Of a stretch of 64,000 nt of DNA, positions 44,804 to 56,012 are shown piece by piece. The stretch comes from Kitasatospora sp. MAA19 (lineage in GTDB: Bacteria; Actinomycetota; Actinomycetes; Streptomycetales; Streptomycetaceae): contig NZ_JARXYZ010000020.1 of assembly GCF_029894125.1 (NCBI RefSeq), forward strand, positions 62,001-126,000, given 5' to 3'. The translations under genes were made by a program, and so were the position numbers. Each line of letters starts with the position of its first letter. The stretch's first letter is position 1. Below the pieces are notes generated by a model. It had not been told where the DNA came from, did no database searches, and worked only from the letters and a program-made list of their open reading frames with translations.

Positions 44804-45628
44804 GTGGTCAGCAGCGAACAGCGGCGGCGGCAGCTCGCCCGCGAGAAGTACGAGCGCCAGATGGAGCGCCGGAACGCGGCACGGACCGCGCGCAGGCGCC
44901 GCAACACGATCCTGGGCGCCTCGCTCGCCGTCGTGGTGCTGGCCGGCGGCGGCGCGCTGGTCGGCACCGGTGCGTTCAGCTCGGACGGCAAGGACAAGTC
45001 CGCCCAGGCCGCGTCCCAGAGCACCGAGCCGACCACCCCGACCCGCAAGCCGGTAGCGGGCTGCGCCGACCCGGCGCCGGGCGCGCCGAACGGCAAGCAG
45101 TGGCAGGCCGAGCCGGCGATGTCGGTCGACCCGGGCGCCTCGTACACCGCGACGCTGGAGACCAACTGCGGCAAGGTGACGATCGCGCTCGACGCGGCCA
45201 AGGCCCCGCACACGGTGAACTCCTTCGCCTTCCTGTCCGGCGAGAAGTACTTCGATCACACCAAGTGCCACCGCCTCACCACCGACGGCATCTTCGTGCT
45301 GCAGTGCGGCGACCCGACCGCCAGCGCGACCGTCCCGGGCGGCACCGGTGGCCCCGGCTACAAGTTCGCGGACGAGAACCTGACCGGCGCGACCTACCCG
45401 GCGGGCACCGTGGCGATGGCCAACTCCGGTCCGGGGACCAACGGAAGCCAGTTCTTCCTGGTCTACAAGGACACCGGTCTGCCCCCGAGCTACACCCCCT
45501 TCGGCAAGATCACCGGCGGCCTGGACGTGGTCCAGAAGATCGCCGCCGCGGGCACCCTGGAGGGCGCCCCGGACGGCCACCCGATGGCCGACGTCACCTT
45601 CAACTCGGTGACCACCACGAAGGGTTGA
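44804..45628 (+). CDS. Membrane-anchored cyclophilin peptidyl-prolyl isomerase
   Basis: A 274-residue protein. The basic cytoplasmic N-terminus (about 1-33) is followed by one TM helix (34-54), a Ser/Thr/Pro linker, and a cyclophilin domain (110-274) with GPGTNGSQFFLVYKD and YTPFGKITGG. Catalytic Arg and Phe positions of cyclophilin are partly replaced (CHRLTTDGIFVLQCGD), as usual in actinobacterial PpiB-type proteins. It probably assists folding outside the membrane. GTG start, AGGAGA upstream. Confidence 0.9.
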   Translation: MVSSEQRRRQLAREKYERQMERRNAARTARRRRNTILGASLAVVVLAGGGALVGTGAFSSDGKDKSAQAASQSTEPTTPTRKPVAGCADPAPGAPNGKQWQAEPAMSVDPGASYTATLETNCGKVTIALDAAKAPHTVNSFAFLSGEKYFDHTKCHRLTTDGIFVLQCGDPTASATVPGGTGGPGYKFADENLTGATYPAGTVAMANSGPGTNGSQFFLVYKDTGLPPSYTPFGKITGGLDVVQKIAAAGTLEGAPDGHPMADVTFNSVTTTKG

Positions 45629-45634
45629 CCGATC

Positions 45635-45681
45635 CCGGGGCCGCCCGCGAAGGCGCCCGCGGCGCCTTCGCGCGGCCCCGG
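45635..45681 (+). terminator. Terminator after the cyclophilin gene
   Basis: A long GC-rich hairpin: GCGAAGGCGCC (45647-45657) with GGCGCCTTCGC (45661-45671), extended by CCGGGGCCG (45635-45643) with CGGCCCCGG (45673-45681) around a small bulge. Confidence 0.65.
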
Positions 45682-45891
45682 CCCGAAATCGCCCGGCCCG
45701 GATGCGGACAGCACCGGGGCTGGTCGCCTATGTTGGCGTTGTATAGGGTGCCCGGACCCGCCTAGCCGTCACCCTCGGCAGCAAGACACGGCGGACGGGG
45801 ACGGCGGACTCATCGGTCCGCCGCACATCAACTGTGGACGACGGACGCGCGCCGCCCCGGCGCGGGCGCGACGTCATGTGGAGGACGCGCT

Positions 45892-47121
45892 ATGAGCAGC
45901 GACCCGTGGGGCCGTGTCGACGAGCAGGGCACGGTCTACGTCAGGACGGCCGACGGCGAACGCGTCGTGGGTTCCTGGCAGGCCGGCTCGCCCGAGGAGG
46001 CCCTCGCCTACTTCGAGCGCAAGTACCAGGGCATCGAGGTGGAGATCGGCCTGCTGGAGAAGCGGGTGCGCACCACCGACCTGGCCGCGAAGGACGCCCA
46101 GGCCGCGCTGGACCACCTGCGCGCGCAGGTGACCGAGGGGCACGCGGTCGGCGACCTGGACGCCCTGGCCAAGCGGCTGGACACGCTCGCCGGCGAGATC
46201 GAGAGCCGGCGCGAGGAGCGCAAGGCCGCCCGCGCCAAGGCCCAGGACGAGACCCGCACCGCCAAGGAGGCCCTGGTCTCCGAGGCCGAGCAGCTCGCCG
46301 AGTCCACCCAGTGGCGGGAGGCCGGCGACCGGCTGCGCGCCCTGGTGGAGACCTGGAAGGGCCTGCCCCGGCTGGACCGCAAGAGCGACGACGAGCTGTG
46401 GCACCGCTTCTCGCACGCCCGCTCGGTCTTCTCCAAGCACCGCAAGGCGCACTTCGCGACCCTGGACGCCGAGCGCGAGCAGGCCCGGCAGACCAAGGAG
46501 GCGCTGGTCGCCGAGGCCGAGGCGCTGTCCTCGTCCACCGAGTGGGGCGACACCGCGGCCGGCTACCGCGACCTGATGGCGCGCTGGAAGGCCGCCGGCC
46601 GGGCCCAGCGGGACGTCGAGGACGAGCTGTGGGCGCGGTTCCGCGGCGCGCAGGACGTCTTCTTCCAGGCCCGTTCCGCCGTGTTCAGCGAGCGGGACGC
46701 CGAGCAGGTGGCCAACCAGAAGCTCAAGGAGGCGCTGGCCGTCGAGGCCGAGGCGATCCTGCCGATCACCGACCTGAAGGCCGCCAAGGCCGCGCTGCGC
46801 GAGGTCAACGAGCGCTGGGAGGCGATCGGGCACGTGCCGCGCGACGCCCGTCCGAAGCTGGACGGCCGGCTGAACACGGTCGAGCGGGCCATCCGCGAGG
46901 CCGAGGACGCCGAGTGGAAGCGCTCCAACCCGGAGGCCAAGGCCCGTGCCGCCGGCATGGTCGGCCTGTTCCAGGCGAAGGCCGACAAGATCCAGGCCGA
47001 CCTGGCCAAGGCCCGCGCCGCCGGGAACGCCGGCCGGATCGCCAAGCTGGAGAACGAGCTGGCCGGCGTGCAGACCCTGCTGGAGCAGGCGCACAAGAGC
47101 CAGGAGGAGTTCAGCGGCTGA
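45892..47121 (+). CDS. DUF349 domain-containing protein
   Basis: A 409-residue, highly charged, helical protein with three DUF349 repeats, each centred on a WxxxG...R...LW.RF pattern (GDRLRALVETWKGLPRLDRK; AGYRDLMARWKAAGRAQRDV; AALREVNERWEAIGHVPRD). Likely coiled coils. Its gene is beside relA in streptomycetes; function is not known. GGAGG lies 8 nt before the ATG at 45892. A single-gene unit ending at a strong terminator. Confidence 0.9.
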   Translation: MSSDPWGRVDEQGTVYVRTADGERVVGSWQAGSPEEALAYFERKYQGIEVEIGLLEKRVRTTDLAAKDAQAALDHLRAQVTEGHAVGDLDALAKRLDTLAGEIESRREERKAARAKAQDETRTAKEALVSEAEQLAESTQWREAGDRLRALVETWKGLPRLDRKSDDELWHRFSHARSVFSKHRKAHFATLDAEREQARQTKEALVAEAEALSSSTEWGDTAAGYRDLMARWKAAGRAQRDVEDELWARFRGAQDVFFQARSAVFSERDAEQVANQKLKEALAVEAEAILPITDLKAAKAALREVNERWEAIGHVPRDARPKLDGRLNTVERAIREAEDAEWKRSNPEAKARAAGMVGLFQAKADKIQADLAKARAAGNAGRIAKLENELAGVQTLLEQAHKSQEEFSG

Positions 47122-47139
47122 CCGTCCGGGCCCGTTGAA

Positions 47140-47177
47140 CGCGAAAGGCCCCCGGGGCTCCCCGGGGGCCTTTCGCG
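47140..47177. terminator. Bidirectional terminator between the DUF349 gene and relA
   Basis: A perfect 18-bp stem (47140-47157 with 47160-47177; CGCGAAAGGCC...GGCCTTTCGCG) and a 2-nt loop between convergent genes. Confidence 0.8.
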
Positions 47178-47184
47178 TGCGGTG

Positions 47185-49617
<2,433 letters not shown>

Positions 49618-49746
49618 GGACTCTCCTCGGGGCACCGGGGCCGACCCCTGCCGCGGCCCGTACGGTGCGACGCAACCGGGAGGGGATGAATCTTCATGGT
49701 ACCGAGCCGGGCGCCCCGGTGTTCATCCGCCCGGCCCGGAAACGGA

Positions 49747-49779
49747 AGGGCGGTGGTCGGATGATCCGACCACCGCCCT
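49747..49779 (-). terminator. Terminator after apt
   Basis: A perfect 15-bp stem, AGGGCGGTGGTCGGA (49747-49761) with TCCGACCACCGCCCT (49765-49779), and a 3-nt loop. It separates apt from relA on the minus strand. Confidence 0.7.
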
Positions 49780-49792
49780 GCGCTCAGGTCCC

Positions 49793-50344
49793 TCAGACCG
49801 TGACCAGCGTCTCCAGCGGGGCGCCGTTCAGGTGCCCGGCCAGCCGCTCCCGGCCGTCCAGGAAGCCCAGCTCCATCAGCACCACGACGCCCACCAGCTC
49901 GGCGCCGGCCTCCTTCACCAGGTCCAGCGAGGCGCCTATGGTGCCACCGGTGGCCAGCACGTCGTCCACCACCAGCACCCGCTCACCGGGGGCGAAGGCG
50001 TCGCACTGCACCTCCAGCGTCGCCGAGCCGTACTCCAGCTCGTACGAGCGCCGGAACACCTCGCCGGGGAGCTTGCCCTGCTTGCGGATCGGCACGAAGC
50101 CGAGTCCGGCCGCGAAGGCCGCCGGAGCCGCCAGCACGAAGCCGCGCGCCTCCAGGCCCACCACCTTGGTCGCCCCGAGCGCCTGCGCCCGGTCCGCCAG
50201 TGCCCTGGTGAGGGCACTGAAGGCGTCGGCGTCGGCGAGCAGCGGCGCGATGTCCTTGAACAGCACACCCGGCTTCGGGTAGTCCGGGACGTCCCGGATC
50301 CTGCTGTTCAGCAGGTCGGCCAGGGTGGTGTCGGCGGTGGTCAC
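49793..50344 (-). CDS. apt: Adenine phosphoribosyltransferase
   Basis: A 183-residue salvage enzyme converting adenine and PRPP to AMP. The PRPP loop is VLVVDDVLATGGT; PDYPKPGVLFKDI and EARGFVLAAP are conserved. GTG start. It sits between secF and relA, the usual actinobacterial order. Confidence 0.95.
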   Translation of the reverse strand: MTTADTTLADLLNSRIRDVPDYPKPGVLFKDIAPLLADADAFSALTRALADRAQALGATKVVGLEARGFVLAAPAAFAAGLGFVPIRKQGKLPGEVFRRSYELEYGSATLEVQCDAFAPGERVLVVDDVLATGGTIGASLDLVKEAGAELVGVVVLMELGFLDGRERLAGHLNGAPLETLVTV

Positions 50345-50369
50345 GGCTTGTCCTTACGGTCGGGTCGGT

Positions 50370-51470
50370 TCAGCGCTTGGTGGACGGACGGCCCTTGGCA
50401 CGCGTGGTGCCGGCCGCCCGGCCGCGCTGACCGACCATACCCGCAGGCAGATCCTCGTCCGCGATCTCCTCGCCCTCCGGCGCCGCGTCCCCCGCGGCCT
50501 TGGCGGCGGCCGCGGCCCGGTGCTGCAGGACCCGCTTGCGCAGCGCCTTCATCTCCGGCTGCTCCTCCTTGAGCTGCGCCAGCAGCGGGGTGGCGACGCA
50601 GATCGAGGAGTAGGCACCGGCCGCGAGGCCGATGAACAGCGCGAGCGAGATGTCGTTCAGCGTGCCGGCGCCCAGGATGCCGCCACCGATGAACAGCAGC
50701 GCGGCGACCGGGAGCAGGGCGACCACGGTGGTGTTGAGCGAACGCACCAGGGTCTGGTTGAGGCCCGCGTTGGCCGCCTCGCTGTACGTGAGCCGGTTCT
50801 GCTTGGTGAGCCCCTTGGTGTTCTCCTTCACGGTGTCGAAGACGACGACCGTGTCGTAGAGCGAGTACCCGAGGATGGTCAGGAAGCCGATCACCGTACC
50901 GGGGGTGACCTCGAAGCCCACCAGGGCGTACACGCCGATGGTGATCAGGAGGTCGTGGATGAGCGCGACCAGAGCGGCCACCGCCATCCGCCACTCGAAG
51001 GCGATCGCCAGGTAGATCGTCACCAGGACCATGAAGACGATCAGGCCGGTGAGCGCCTTCTGGGAGATCTGCTTGCCCCAGCTGGGGCCGATCACCTGGG
51101 CCTCGACGGTGTCCAGCGGCACCGCGAGCTTCTCGGAGAGCTGGGCGCGGATCTCGTCCGAGCTCTTCTGCTCCTCGACGCTGACCTGGATGCGGATCTT
51201 GCCGTTGTCGGTCGACTGCACCAGCGGGTGCGAGGAGACGACGTTGTCCGCCGTCTCCTGCGCCTGCGAGACGGTCAGCCCGGGCTTGCTCACGGTGTAG
51301 ACCGAGCCGCCCTTGAACTCGATGCCCAGGTGCAGGCCCATGGCCAGACCGATCGCCGCGATCAGCACGATCACGCCGGAGATGGAGTACCAGACCTTGC
51401 GGCGGCCGACGAAGTCGAAGCTGACCTCGCCCTGGTAGAGCCGGTGACCCAGATTGGAGAAGCGTGACAC
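50370..51470 (-). CDS. secF: Protein translocase subunit SecF
   Basis: A 366-residue RND-type membrane subunit with six predicted TM helices. SDxF signature: DFVGRRKVWYSISGVIVL near the start and GFLTILGYSLYDTVVVFD mid-protein. The C-terminus is a basic, Ala-rich tail. With SecD it uses the proton gradient to pull proteins from SecYEG. Four nt separate it from secD. Confidence 0.95.
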   Translation of the reverse strand: MSRFSNLGHRLYQGEVSFDFVGRRKVWYSISGVIVLIAAIGLAMGLHLGIEFKGGSVYTVSKPGLTVSQAQETADNVVSSHPLVQSTDNGKIRIQVSVEEQKSSDEIRAQLSEKLAVPLDTVEAQVIGPSWGKQISQKALTGLIVFMVLVTIYLAIAFEWRMAVAALVALIHDLLITIGVYALVGFEVTPGTVIGFLTILGYSLYDTVVVFDTVKENTKGLTKQNRLTYSEAANAGLNQTLVRSLNTTVVALLPVAALLFIGGGILGAGTLNDISLALFIGLAAGAYSSICVATPLLAQLKEEQPEMKALRKRVLQHRAAAAAKAAGDAAPEGEEIADEDLPAGMVGQRGRAAGTTRAKGRPSTKR

Positions 51471-51474
51471 GGTG

Positions 51475-53280
51475 TCAGGCCTCCTTCACGGCGGCAGAGG
51501 AGGGGCTACGGCGACGGCTGCTGCGCAGCGGCGGGCGGGCGCCCAGCCGCTTCGGGTCCAGGCCCGACCACGGGTGGCCGTCGGAGAAGAACTTGCGCCG
51601 GGCCAGCAGCGTGATCATCGGCTTGGTGAAGAGGAAGATCACCACGACGTCGAGCAAGGTGGTCAGACCGAGGGTGAACGCGAAGCCCTGGACCTTGCCG
51701 ACCGAGACCACGTAGAGCACGGCGGCACAGAGGAAGGACACGAAGTCCGAGACCAGGATGGTGCGCCGGGCGCGCGGCCAGGCCCGCTGGACCGCCGGGC
51801 GCAGCGGGGCGCCCTCGCGGACCTCGTCGCGGATGCGCTCGAAGTAGACGATGAAGGAGTCGGCGGTGATACCGATCGCGACGATCGCGCCGCAGACCGC
51901 CGGCAGGTTCAGCGCGAAGCCGATCCCGGCGCCGAGCAGGCTCATGACCGAGTAGGTCAGGGCCGCCGAGACGAGCAGACCGGCGATCGAGACCAGGCCG
52001 AGGCCGCGGTAGTAGACCAGCGAGTAGAGGACCACCAGCAGCATGCCGATCGCGCCGGCGATCAGGCCGGCCTCCAGCTGGTCGCTGCCGAGCGCCGGGG
52101 AGACGGTGGTGATGTCGCCCTTGGCGAACTCCAGCGGCAGGGCGCCGTAGCCCAGCACGTTGGACAGGTCCTGCGCCTCGGTCTGGGTGAAGCGGCCGGT
52201 GATCACGGCGCTGCCGCCGGGGATCGCGTTCTTGACCTCCGGGTGCGAGACGACCTGGTTGTCCAGCACGATCGCGAACTGGTTGTTCGGCGGCGCCTGG
52301 GTGGCCAGCTGGCCGGTGACCTTGGTGAAGGCGTCGGTGCCGGTGCCGTTGAACTGCAGCTGGACCTGCCAGCCGGCACCCGTCTGGGTGTCCAGGCTGG
52401 GCTGGGCCTTGGAGACGTCCGAACCCTTCACGGCGACGGGGCCGAGGGCCAGCTTCTCGTAGTAGCCGTTCTCCGGCTTCTGGGAGCAGGCGAGGACGGC
52501 CTTGTCCTCGGCGCCGGTCTGGGCGGCGCGGACCTCGGGCTTGGTGCAGTCCAGGGCGGCGAAGGCCGCGGACAGCTCCGGCGGCACGGTTCCCTGGGTC
52601 ATCGCGGCGCTGACGTCGGCGGCGCTGGGCGGCGTGGCGGCGGCCGACGGCGTGCCGGTGGCGGCGGCGCTCGGGGCGGTGCTCGCGCCCGTGGCGGCGG
52701 CGCTCGGGCTGCTGCCCTCGGCGGCCAGCGCCTCACCGGCCGCGCGGCCCTGCTTGGTGGCGCTCGGCGTACCGGCGGCGCTCGCGCCGGCCGAGGGCGA
52801 GGCGGTGGCGCCCGCGGACGGGGTCGCACCCGGGGTGCCGGTGGCACCGGTCGAGGGGGAGGCGGTGGGCGCGGGCGGCGTGAAGCCGCTGGGCGCCACC
52901 GCGAGGACCGGGCGGAAGAACAGCTTGGCGGTGGTACCCACCTGGTCCGCCGCGTTCTGCCGGTCGCCGCCCTTGGGGATGTTCACGATGATCGTGTTGT
53001 CACCCTGGGTCTGGACCTCCGCCTCGGAGACACCCATGCCGTTGACGCGACGCTCGATGATCCCGGTGGCGATGTCCATGCTGGACTTGTTGATCGCCTT
53101 GGGGTCGGTCGACTTCGCGGTCAGCGTGATGCTGGTGCCGCCGGCGAGGTCGATCCCGAGCCGGGGCTTGGTGTGGCCCGTCCCGAACATGAGGGCGACC
53201 AGTCCGACGGTGACGACCAGGATGAGGGCCAGCGCCCGCCCTGGGTAGCCGTCGCGCGGGCGCGACTTGGGTGTTGCCAC
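51475..53280 (-). CDS. secD: Protein translocase subunit SecD
   Basis: A 601-residue partner of SecF. One N-terminal TM (14-31), the P1 region including LGIDLAGGTSITL, and five C-terminal TM helices with GITADSFIVYFERIRDE. Residues about 134-222 are a Pro/Ala/Ser/Thr/Gly low-complexity insertion in the extracytoplasmic region; such insertions occur in actinobacterial SecD but this one is long. GTG start. Confidence 0.95.
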   Translation of the reverse strand: MATPKSRPRDGYPGRALALILVVTVGLVALMFGTGHTKPRLGIDLAGGTSITLTAKSTDPKAINKSSMDIATGIIERRVNGMGVSEAEVQTQGDNTIIVNIPKGGDRQNAADQVGTTAKLFFRPVLAVAPSGFTPPAPTASPSTGATGTPGATPSAGATASPSAGASAAGTPSATKQGRAAGEALAAEGSSPSAAATGASTAPSAAATGTPSAAATPPSAADVSAAMTQGTVPPELSAAFAALDCTKPEVRAAQTGAEDKAVLACSQKPENGYYEKLALGPVAVKGSDVSKAQPSLDTQTGAGWQVQLQFNGTGTDAFTKVTGQLATQAPPNNQFAIVLDNQVVSHPEVKNAIPGGSAVITGRFTQTEAQDLSNVLGYGALPLEFAKGDITTVSPALGSDQLEAGLIAGAIGMLLVVLYSLVYYRGLGLVSIAGLLVSAALTYSVMSLLGAGIGFALNLPAVCGAIVAIGITADSFIVYFERIRDEVREGAPLRPAVQRAWPRARRTILVSDFVSFLCAAVLYVVSVGKVQGFAFTLGLTTLLDVVVIFLFTKPMITLLARRKFFSDGHPWSGLDPKRLGARPPLRSSRRRSPSSAAVKEA

Positions 53281-53426
53281 CTTGCTCGTTTCTCCCTGTC
53301 CATGCCACCTCCCCGACCGGACCCCCGTCCGGCTTGTGGCGGGACGGGGGCATGGCGGTTCTGCGGCCCTGAGGTCCTGTGGGCTCGCGGCACTGCGCCG
53401 CGCGGCCGGGCTGCTGCCCGACCGTA

Positions 53427-53828
53427 CTACTTGCTCGCGGGAGCCCCGCCCTCGACATCGCCCTTCTCGGCAACGTCCTTGGTGAGCGTCAGCGGCTTGT
53501 CCTCGACCGGCTCGGCGTCCTCGGCCTCCGGCTCGGGCAGCTCGTCATCGGCGGGGCGACCGTTGATGATCGCGTCGTACTCCTGGGGGTCCAGGACGGC
53601 CGCGATCGCGCTCTTGGTGAAGTGGGTGACCACGCCGGGCGCGATCTCCAGCTCGATGGTCTCCTCGTTGACCGCCTTCACCTGGGCATACAGGCCGCCG
53701 ATGGTGCGCACCCCCGCCCCTGGCTCCAGCGCCGTCTGCATCTGCTGCATCTGCTGCTGGCGCTTCTTCTGCGACCGGAACATGAGCACGATCGCGATGA
53801 TCGGGAGGAGAAGGATGATGAAGTTCAC
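53427..53828 (-). CDS. yajC: Preprotein translocase subunit YajC
   Basis: A 133-residue protein with one N-terminal TM helix (MNFIILLLPIIAIVLMF), a Gln/Arg-rich segment (KKRQQQMQQMQTALEPG), the conserved GAGVRTIGGLYAQV core and an acidic C-terminus. It accompanies SecDF. GTG start; 146 bp separate it from secD. Confidence 0.93.
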   Translation of the reverse strand: MNFIILLLPIIAIVLMFRSQKKRQQQMQQMQTALEPGAGVRTIGGLYAQVKAVNEETIELEIAPGVVTHFTKSAIAAVLDPQEYDAIINGRPADDELPEPEAEDAEPVEDKPLTLTKDVAEKGDVEGGAPASK

Positions 53829-54086
53829 TGCAGCCAGGGTCCTTTACGGGCCGCCGACCGGCGGCCTGTGTGGTAATGGTCGGCCCGTCAGGTGAGCGGG
53901 GCGGTCCGGCGGAGTCTAGGCGACCCCGAACTGATCGGACAACGCCAAGCATCGCATCCTGCCGCCGAAAGTGGCGACCCTCCGCCTGCACGGATTCCCC
54001 GGACTTCTCCCCCGGCTCGCGCGCGGACCGCTCACCGGCGCGGGGTGTCGGCGCCCGGCGGGAACCGGTGGGCGCCGATCACCCGT

Positions 54087-55163
54087 TCAGCCCTCGTCGG
54101 CCGGGAAAAGCTCGGACTGGGCCGGCACGGCGCCCCGGGTGGTCTGGACCGGAGGCGTCAGCCCGAGGTGCTGCCAGGCGGCCGCGGTGGCGATCCGCCC
54201 ACGCGGGGTCCGGGCGAGCAGGCCCTCCCGGACCAGGAATGGCTCGGCGACCTCCTCGACCGTCTCGGACTCCTCCCCCACCGCGACCGCGAGTGTCGAC
54301 AAACCGACCGGACCGCCGCCGAACAGCCGCAGCAGGGCGTCCAGCACCGCGCGGTCCAGCCGGTCCAGACCGCGGGCGTCCACCTCGTAGACGTCCAGCG
54401 CCCGGGCGGCGATCTCGGCGGTGACCAGGCCGTCGTGCCGCACCTGCGCGAAGTCACGGACCCGGCGCAGCAGCCGGTTGGCAATGCGCGGGGTCCCCCG
54501 CGAGCGGCCGGCGATCTCGGCGGCGCCGACCGGGTCTATCTCCACGTCCAGCAGCGCGGCCGAGCGGCGCACCACGCGTTCGAGCTCGACCGGGGCGTAG
54601 AACTCCATGTGCCCGGTGAAGCCGAAGCGGTCGCGCAGCGGGGGCGGCAGCAGGCCGGCCCGGGTGGTGGCGCCGACCAGGGTGAAGGGCGGCAGCTCCA
54701 GCGGGATGGCGGTGGCGCCCGGGCCCTTGCCGACGATCACGTCGACCCGGAAGTCCTCCATCGCCATGTAGAGCATCTCCTCGGCCGGCCGGGACATCCG
54801 GTGGATCTCGTCGAGGAAGAGCACCTCACCCTCGGTGAGCGAGGAGAGGATCGCCGCGAGGTCCCCCGCGTGCTGGATGGCCGGGCCGGAGGTGATCCGG
54901 ATCGGGGCGCCCAGCTCGGCGGCGATGATCATGGAGAGGGTGGTCTTGCCGAGCCCGGGCGGCCCGCTGAGCAGCACGTGGTCGGGCGCGCTGCCGCGCT
55001 TGCGGGCCGCCTGGAGCACCAGGGACAACTGCTCGCGCACCCGCTCCTGCCCGATGAACTCGTCCAGCTGCTTGGGGCGCAGCGCCGCCTCGACCGCCTG
55101 GTCCTCACCGTCGGCGGCGGCCGTCACCAGCCGGTCGACCGGGTCTGCGTCGTACGGACTCAT
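54087..55163 (-). CDS. ruvB: Holliday junction DNA helicase RuvB
   Basis: A 358-residue AAA+ motor. Walker A GPPGLGKTT (67-75), FLDEIHRM, sensor 1 LVGATTRAGLL, and a C-terminal winged helix. It drives branch migration with RuvA. The ATG at 55163 (MSPYDADP) is set by GAGGAGG 4 nt upstream and an ATGA overlap, both belonging to a repeat unit; the longer in-frame ATG would translate the repeat in the wrong frame. Confidence 0.96.
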   Translation of the reverse strand: MSPYDADPVDRLVTAAADGEDQAVEAALRPKQLDEFIGQERVREQLSLVLQAARKRGSAPDHVLLSGPPGLGKTTLSMIIAAELGAPIRITSGPAIQHAGDLAAILSSLTEGEVLFLDEIHRMSRPAEEMLYMAMEDFRVDVIVGKGPGATAIPLELPPFTLVGATTRAGLLPPPLRDRFGFTGHMEFYAPVELERVVRRSAALLDVEIDPVGAAEIAGRSRGTPRIANRLLRRVRDFAQVRHDGLVTAEIAARALDVYEVDARGLDRLDRAVLDALLRLFGGGPVGLSTLAVAVGEESETVEEVAEPFLVREGLLARTPRGRIATAAAWQHLGLTPPVQTTRGAVPAQSELFPADEG

Positions 55164-55240
55164 GCGCCCTCCTCGCTTCGCCCGGCAGGGGCATTCGCCC
55201 ACGCGCACCTCTCGATCGTGAGCTCGCTCCGCTCGCTCAT
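55160..55240 (-). CDS. 26-codon leader ORF A (SERSE repeat unit next to ruvB)
   Basis: It opens MSERSELTIERCAWANAPAG, and its stop overlaps the ruvB start (ATGA at 55160-55163). It carries the ruvB Shine-Dalgarno in its last codons. It differs from unit B by 2 bases in 77. Confidence 0.55.
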   Translation of the reverse strand: MSERSELTIERCAWANAPAGRSEEGA

Positions 55241-55317
55241 CCGCCCTCCTCGCTTCGCTCGGCAGGGGCATTCGCCCACGCGCACCTCTCGATCGTGAGC
55301 TCGCTCCGCTCGCTCAT
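55164..55317 (-). repeat. Tandem 77-bp repeat upstream of ruvB
   Basis: Two units (55164-55240, 55241-55317) differ at 2 of 77 positions, with a shortened third unit beyond. Each unit runs from one ATGA to the next and encodes the SERSE leader peptide. A diverged relative lies at 7031-7105. Confidence 0.9.
55237..55317 (-). CDS. 26-codon leader ORF B (SERSE repeat unit)
   Basis: A near-identical copy of ORF A, ending APAERSEEGG. Its stop overlaps the ATG of ORF A by ATGA (55237-55240), and its own start overlaps the stop of ORF C. AGGAGG precedes each ATG at 4-5 nt. Confidence 0.55.
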   Translation of the reverse strand: MSERSELTIERCAWANAPAERSEEGG

Positions 55318-55343
55318 CCGCCCTCCTCGCTTCGCTCGCTCAC
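55314..55343 (-). CDS. 9-codon leader ORF C (truncated SERSE unit)
   Basis: GTG at 55343 gives MSERSEEGG and stops within the ATGA of ORF B. It appears to be a unit whose middle has been lost, keeping both ends. It is the first ORF after ruvA. Confidence 0.4.
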   Translation of the reverse strand: MSERSEEGG

Positions 55344-55400
55344 GTGCTGCAGGCTCCAATGTCGACAAGGGGACAGATCACCAGATGGCTTTGGCGGGCT

Positions 55401-56012
55401 TCAGCGGGACCGGTTGAGGCCGCGCAGGGCGAGCCGGAGCAGCGCGCCGACGTCCGGCGTCTGCTGGGATTCCGCCTCGGGTGTGACGGCCCCGACCGCC
55501 TCGTCCGCCTCGCGCGGAGCGTAGCCGAGACCGGTCAGCGCCGAGTGCAGCTGCTCGCTCCAGGGGGCGGGGCCGGCCGCGATCGGCTTCTGCGCCGGCA
55601 CCGCGCCGTGCGGGGCGCCGAGCTTGTCCTTGTACTCCAGCAGCAGTTTGGCCGCCTTCGCCTTCCCGATGCCGGGGACGGCCACCAGCGCCTTCTCGTC
55701 GCCGCCGGCCACCGCGGCCCGCAGCGCGTCGGGGCTGTGCACACCGAGGATCGCCTGCGCCAGCTTCGGGCCGACGCCCGGAGCGGCCTGCAGGATCTCG
55801 AAGACGGCGCGCTCGTCGTCGTCCGCGAAGCCGAACAAGGTCAGCGAGTCCTCCCGGACCACCAGCGAGGTCGCGAGCCGGGCCGGCTCACCCAGCCGCA
55901 GCCCGGCCAGCGTGTTCGGCGTGCACTGCACGGCCATGCCGACCCCGCCGACCTCGACCACGGCGAGCCCGGAGGAGATGGCCGCCACGGGCCCTTGCAC
56001 GAAGGCGATCAC
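55401..56012 (-). CDS. ruvA: Holliday junction DNA helicase subunit RuvA
   Basis: A 203-residue junction-binding subunit: N-terminal OB fold, double helix-hairpin-helix (LQAAPGVGPKLAQAIL; LVAVPGIGKAKAAKLLLEY), and a C-terminal RuvB-binding domain. GTG start overlaps the ruvC stop (GTGA). Confidence 0.95.
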   Translation of the reverse strand: MIAFVQGPVAAISSGLAVVEVGGVGMAVQCTPNTLAGLRLGEPARLATSLVVREDSLTLFGFADDDERAVFEILQAAPGVGPKLAQAILGVHSPDALRAAVAGGDEKALVAVPGIGKAKAAKLLLEYKDKLGAPHGAVPAQKPIAAGPAPWSEQLHSALTGLGYAPREADEAVGAVTPEAESQQTPDVGALLRLALRGLNRSR

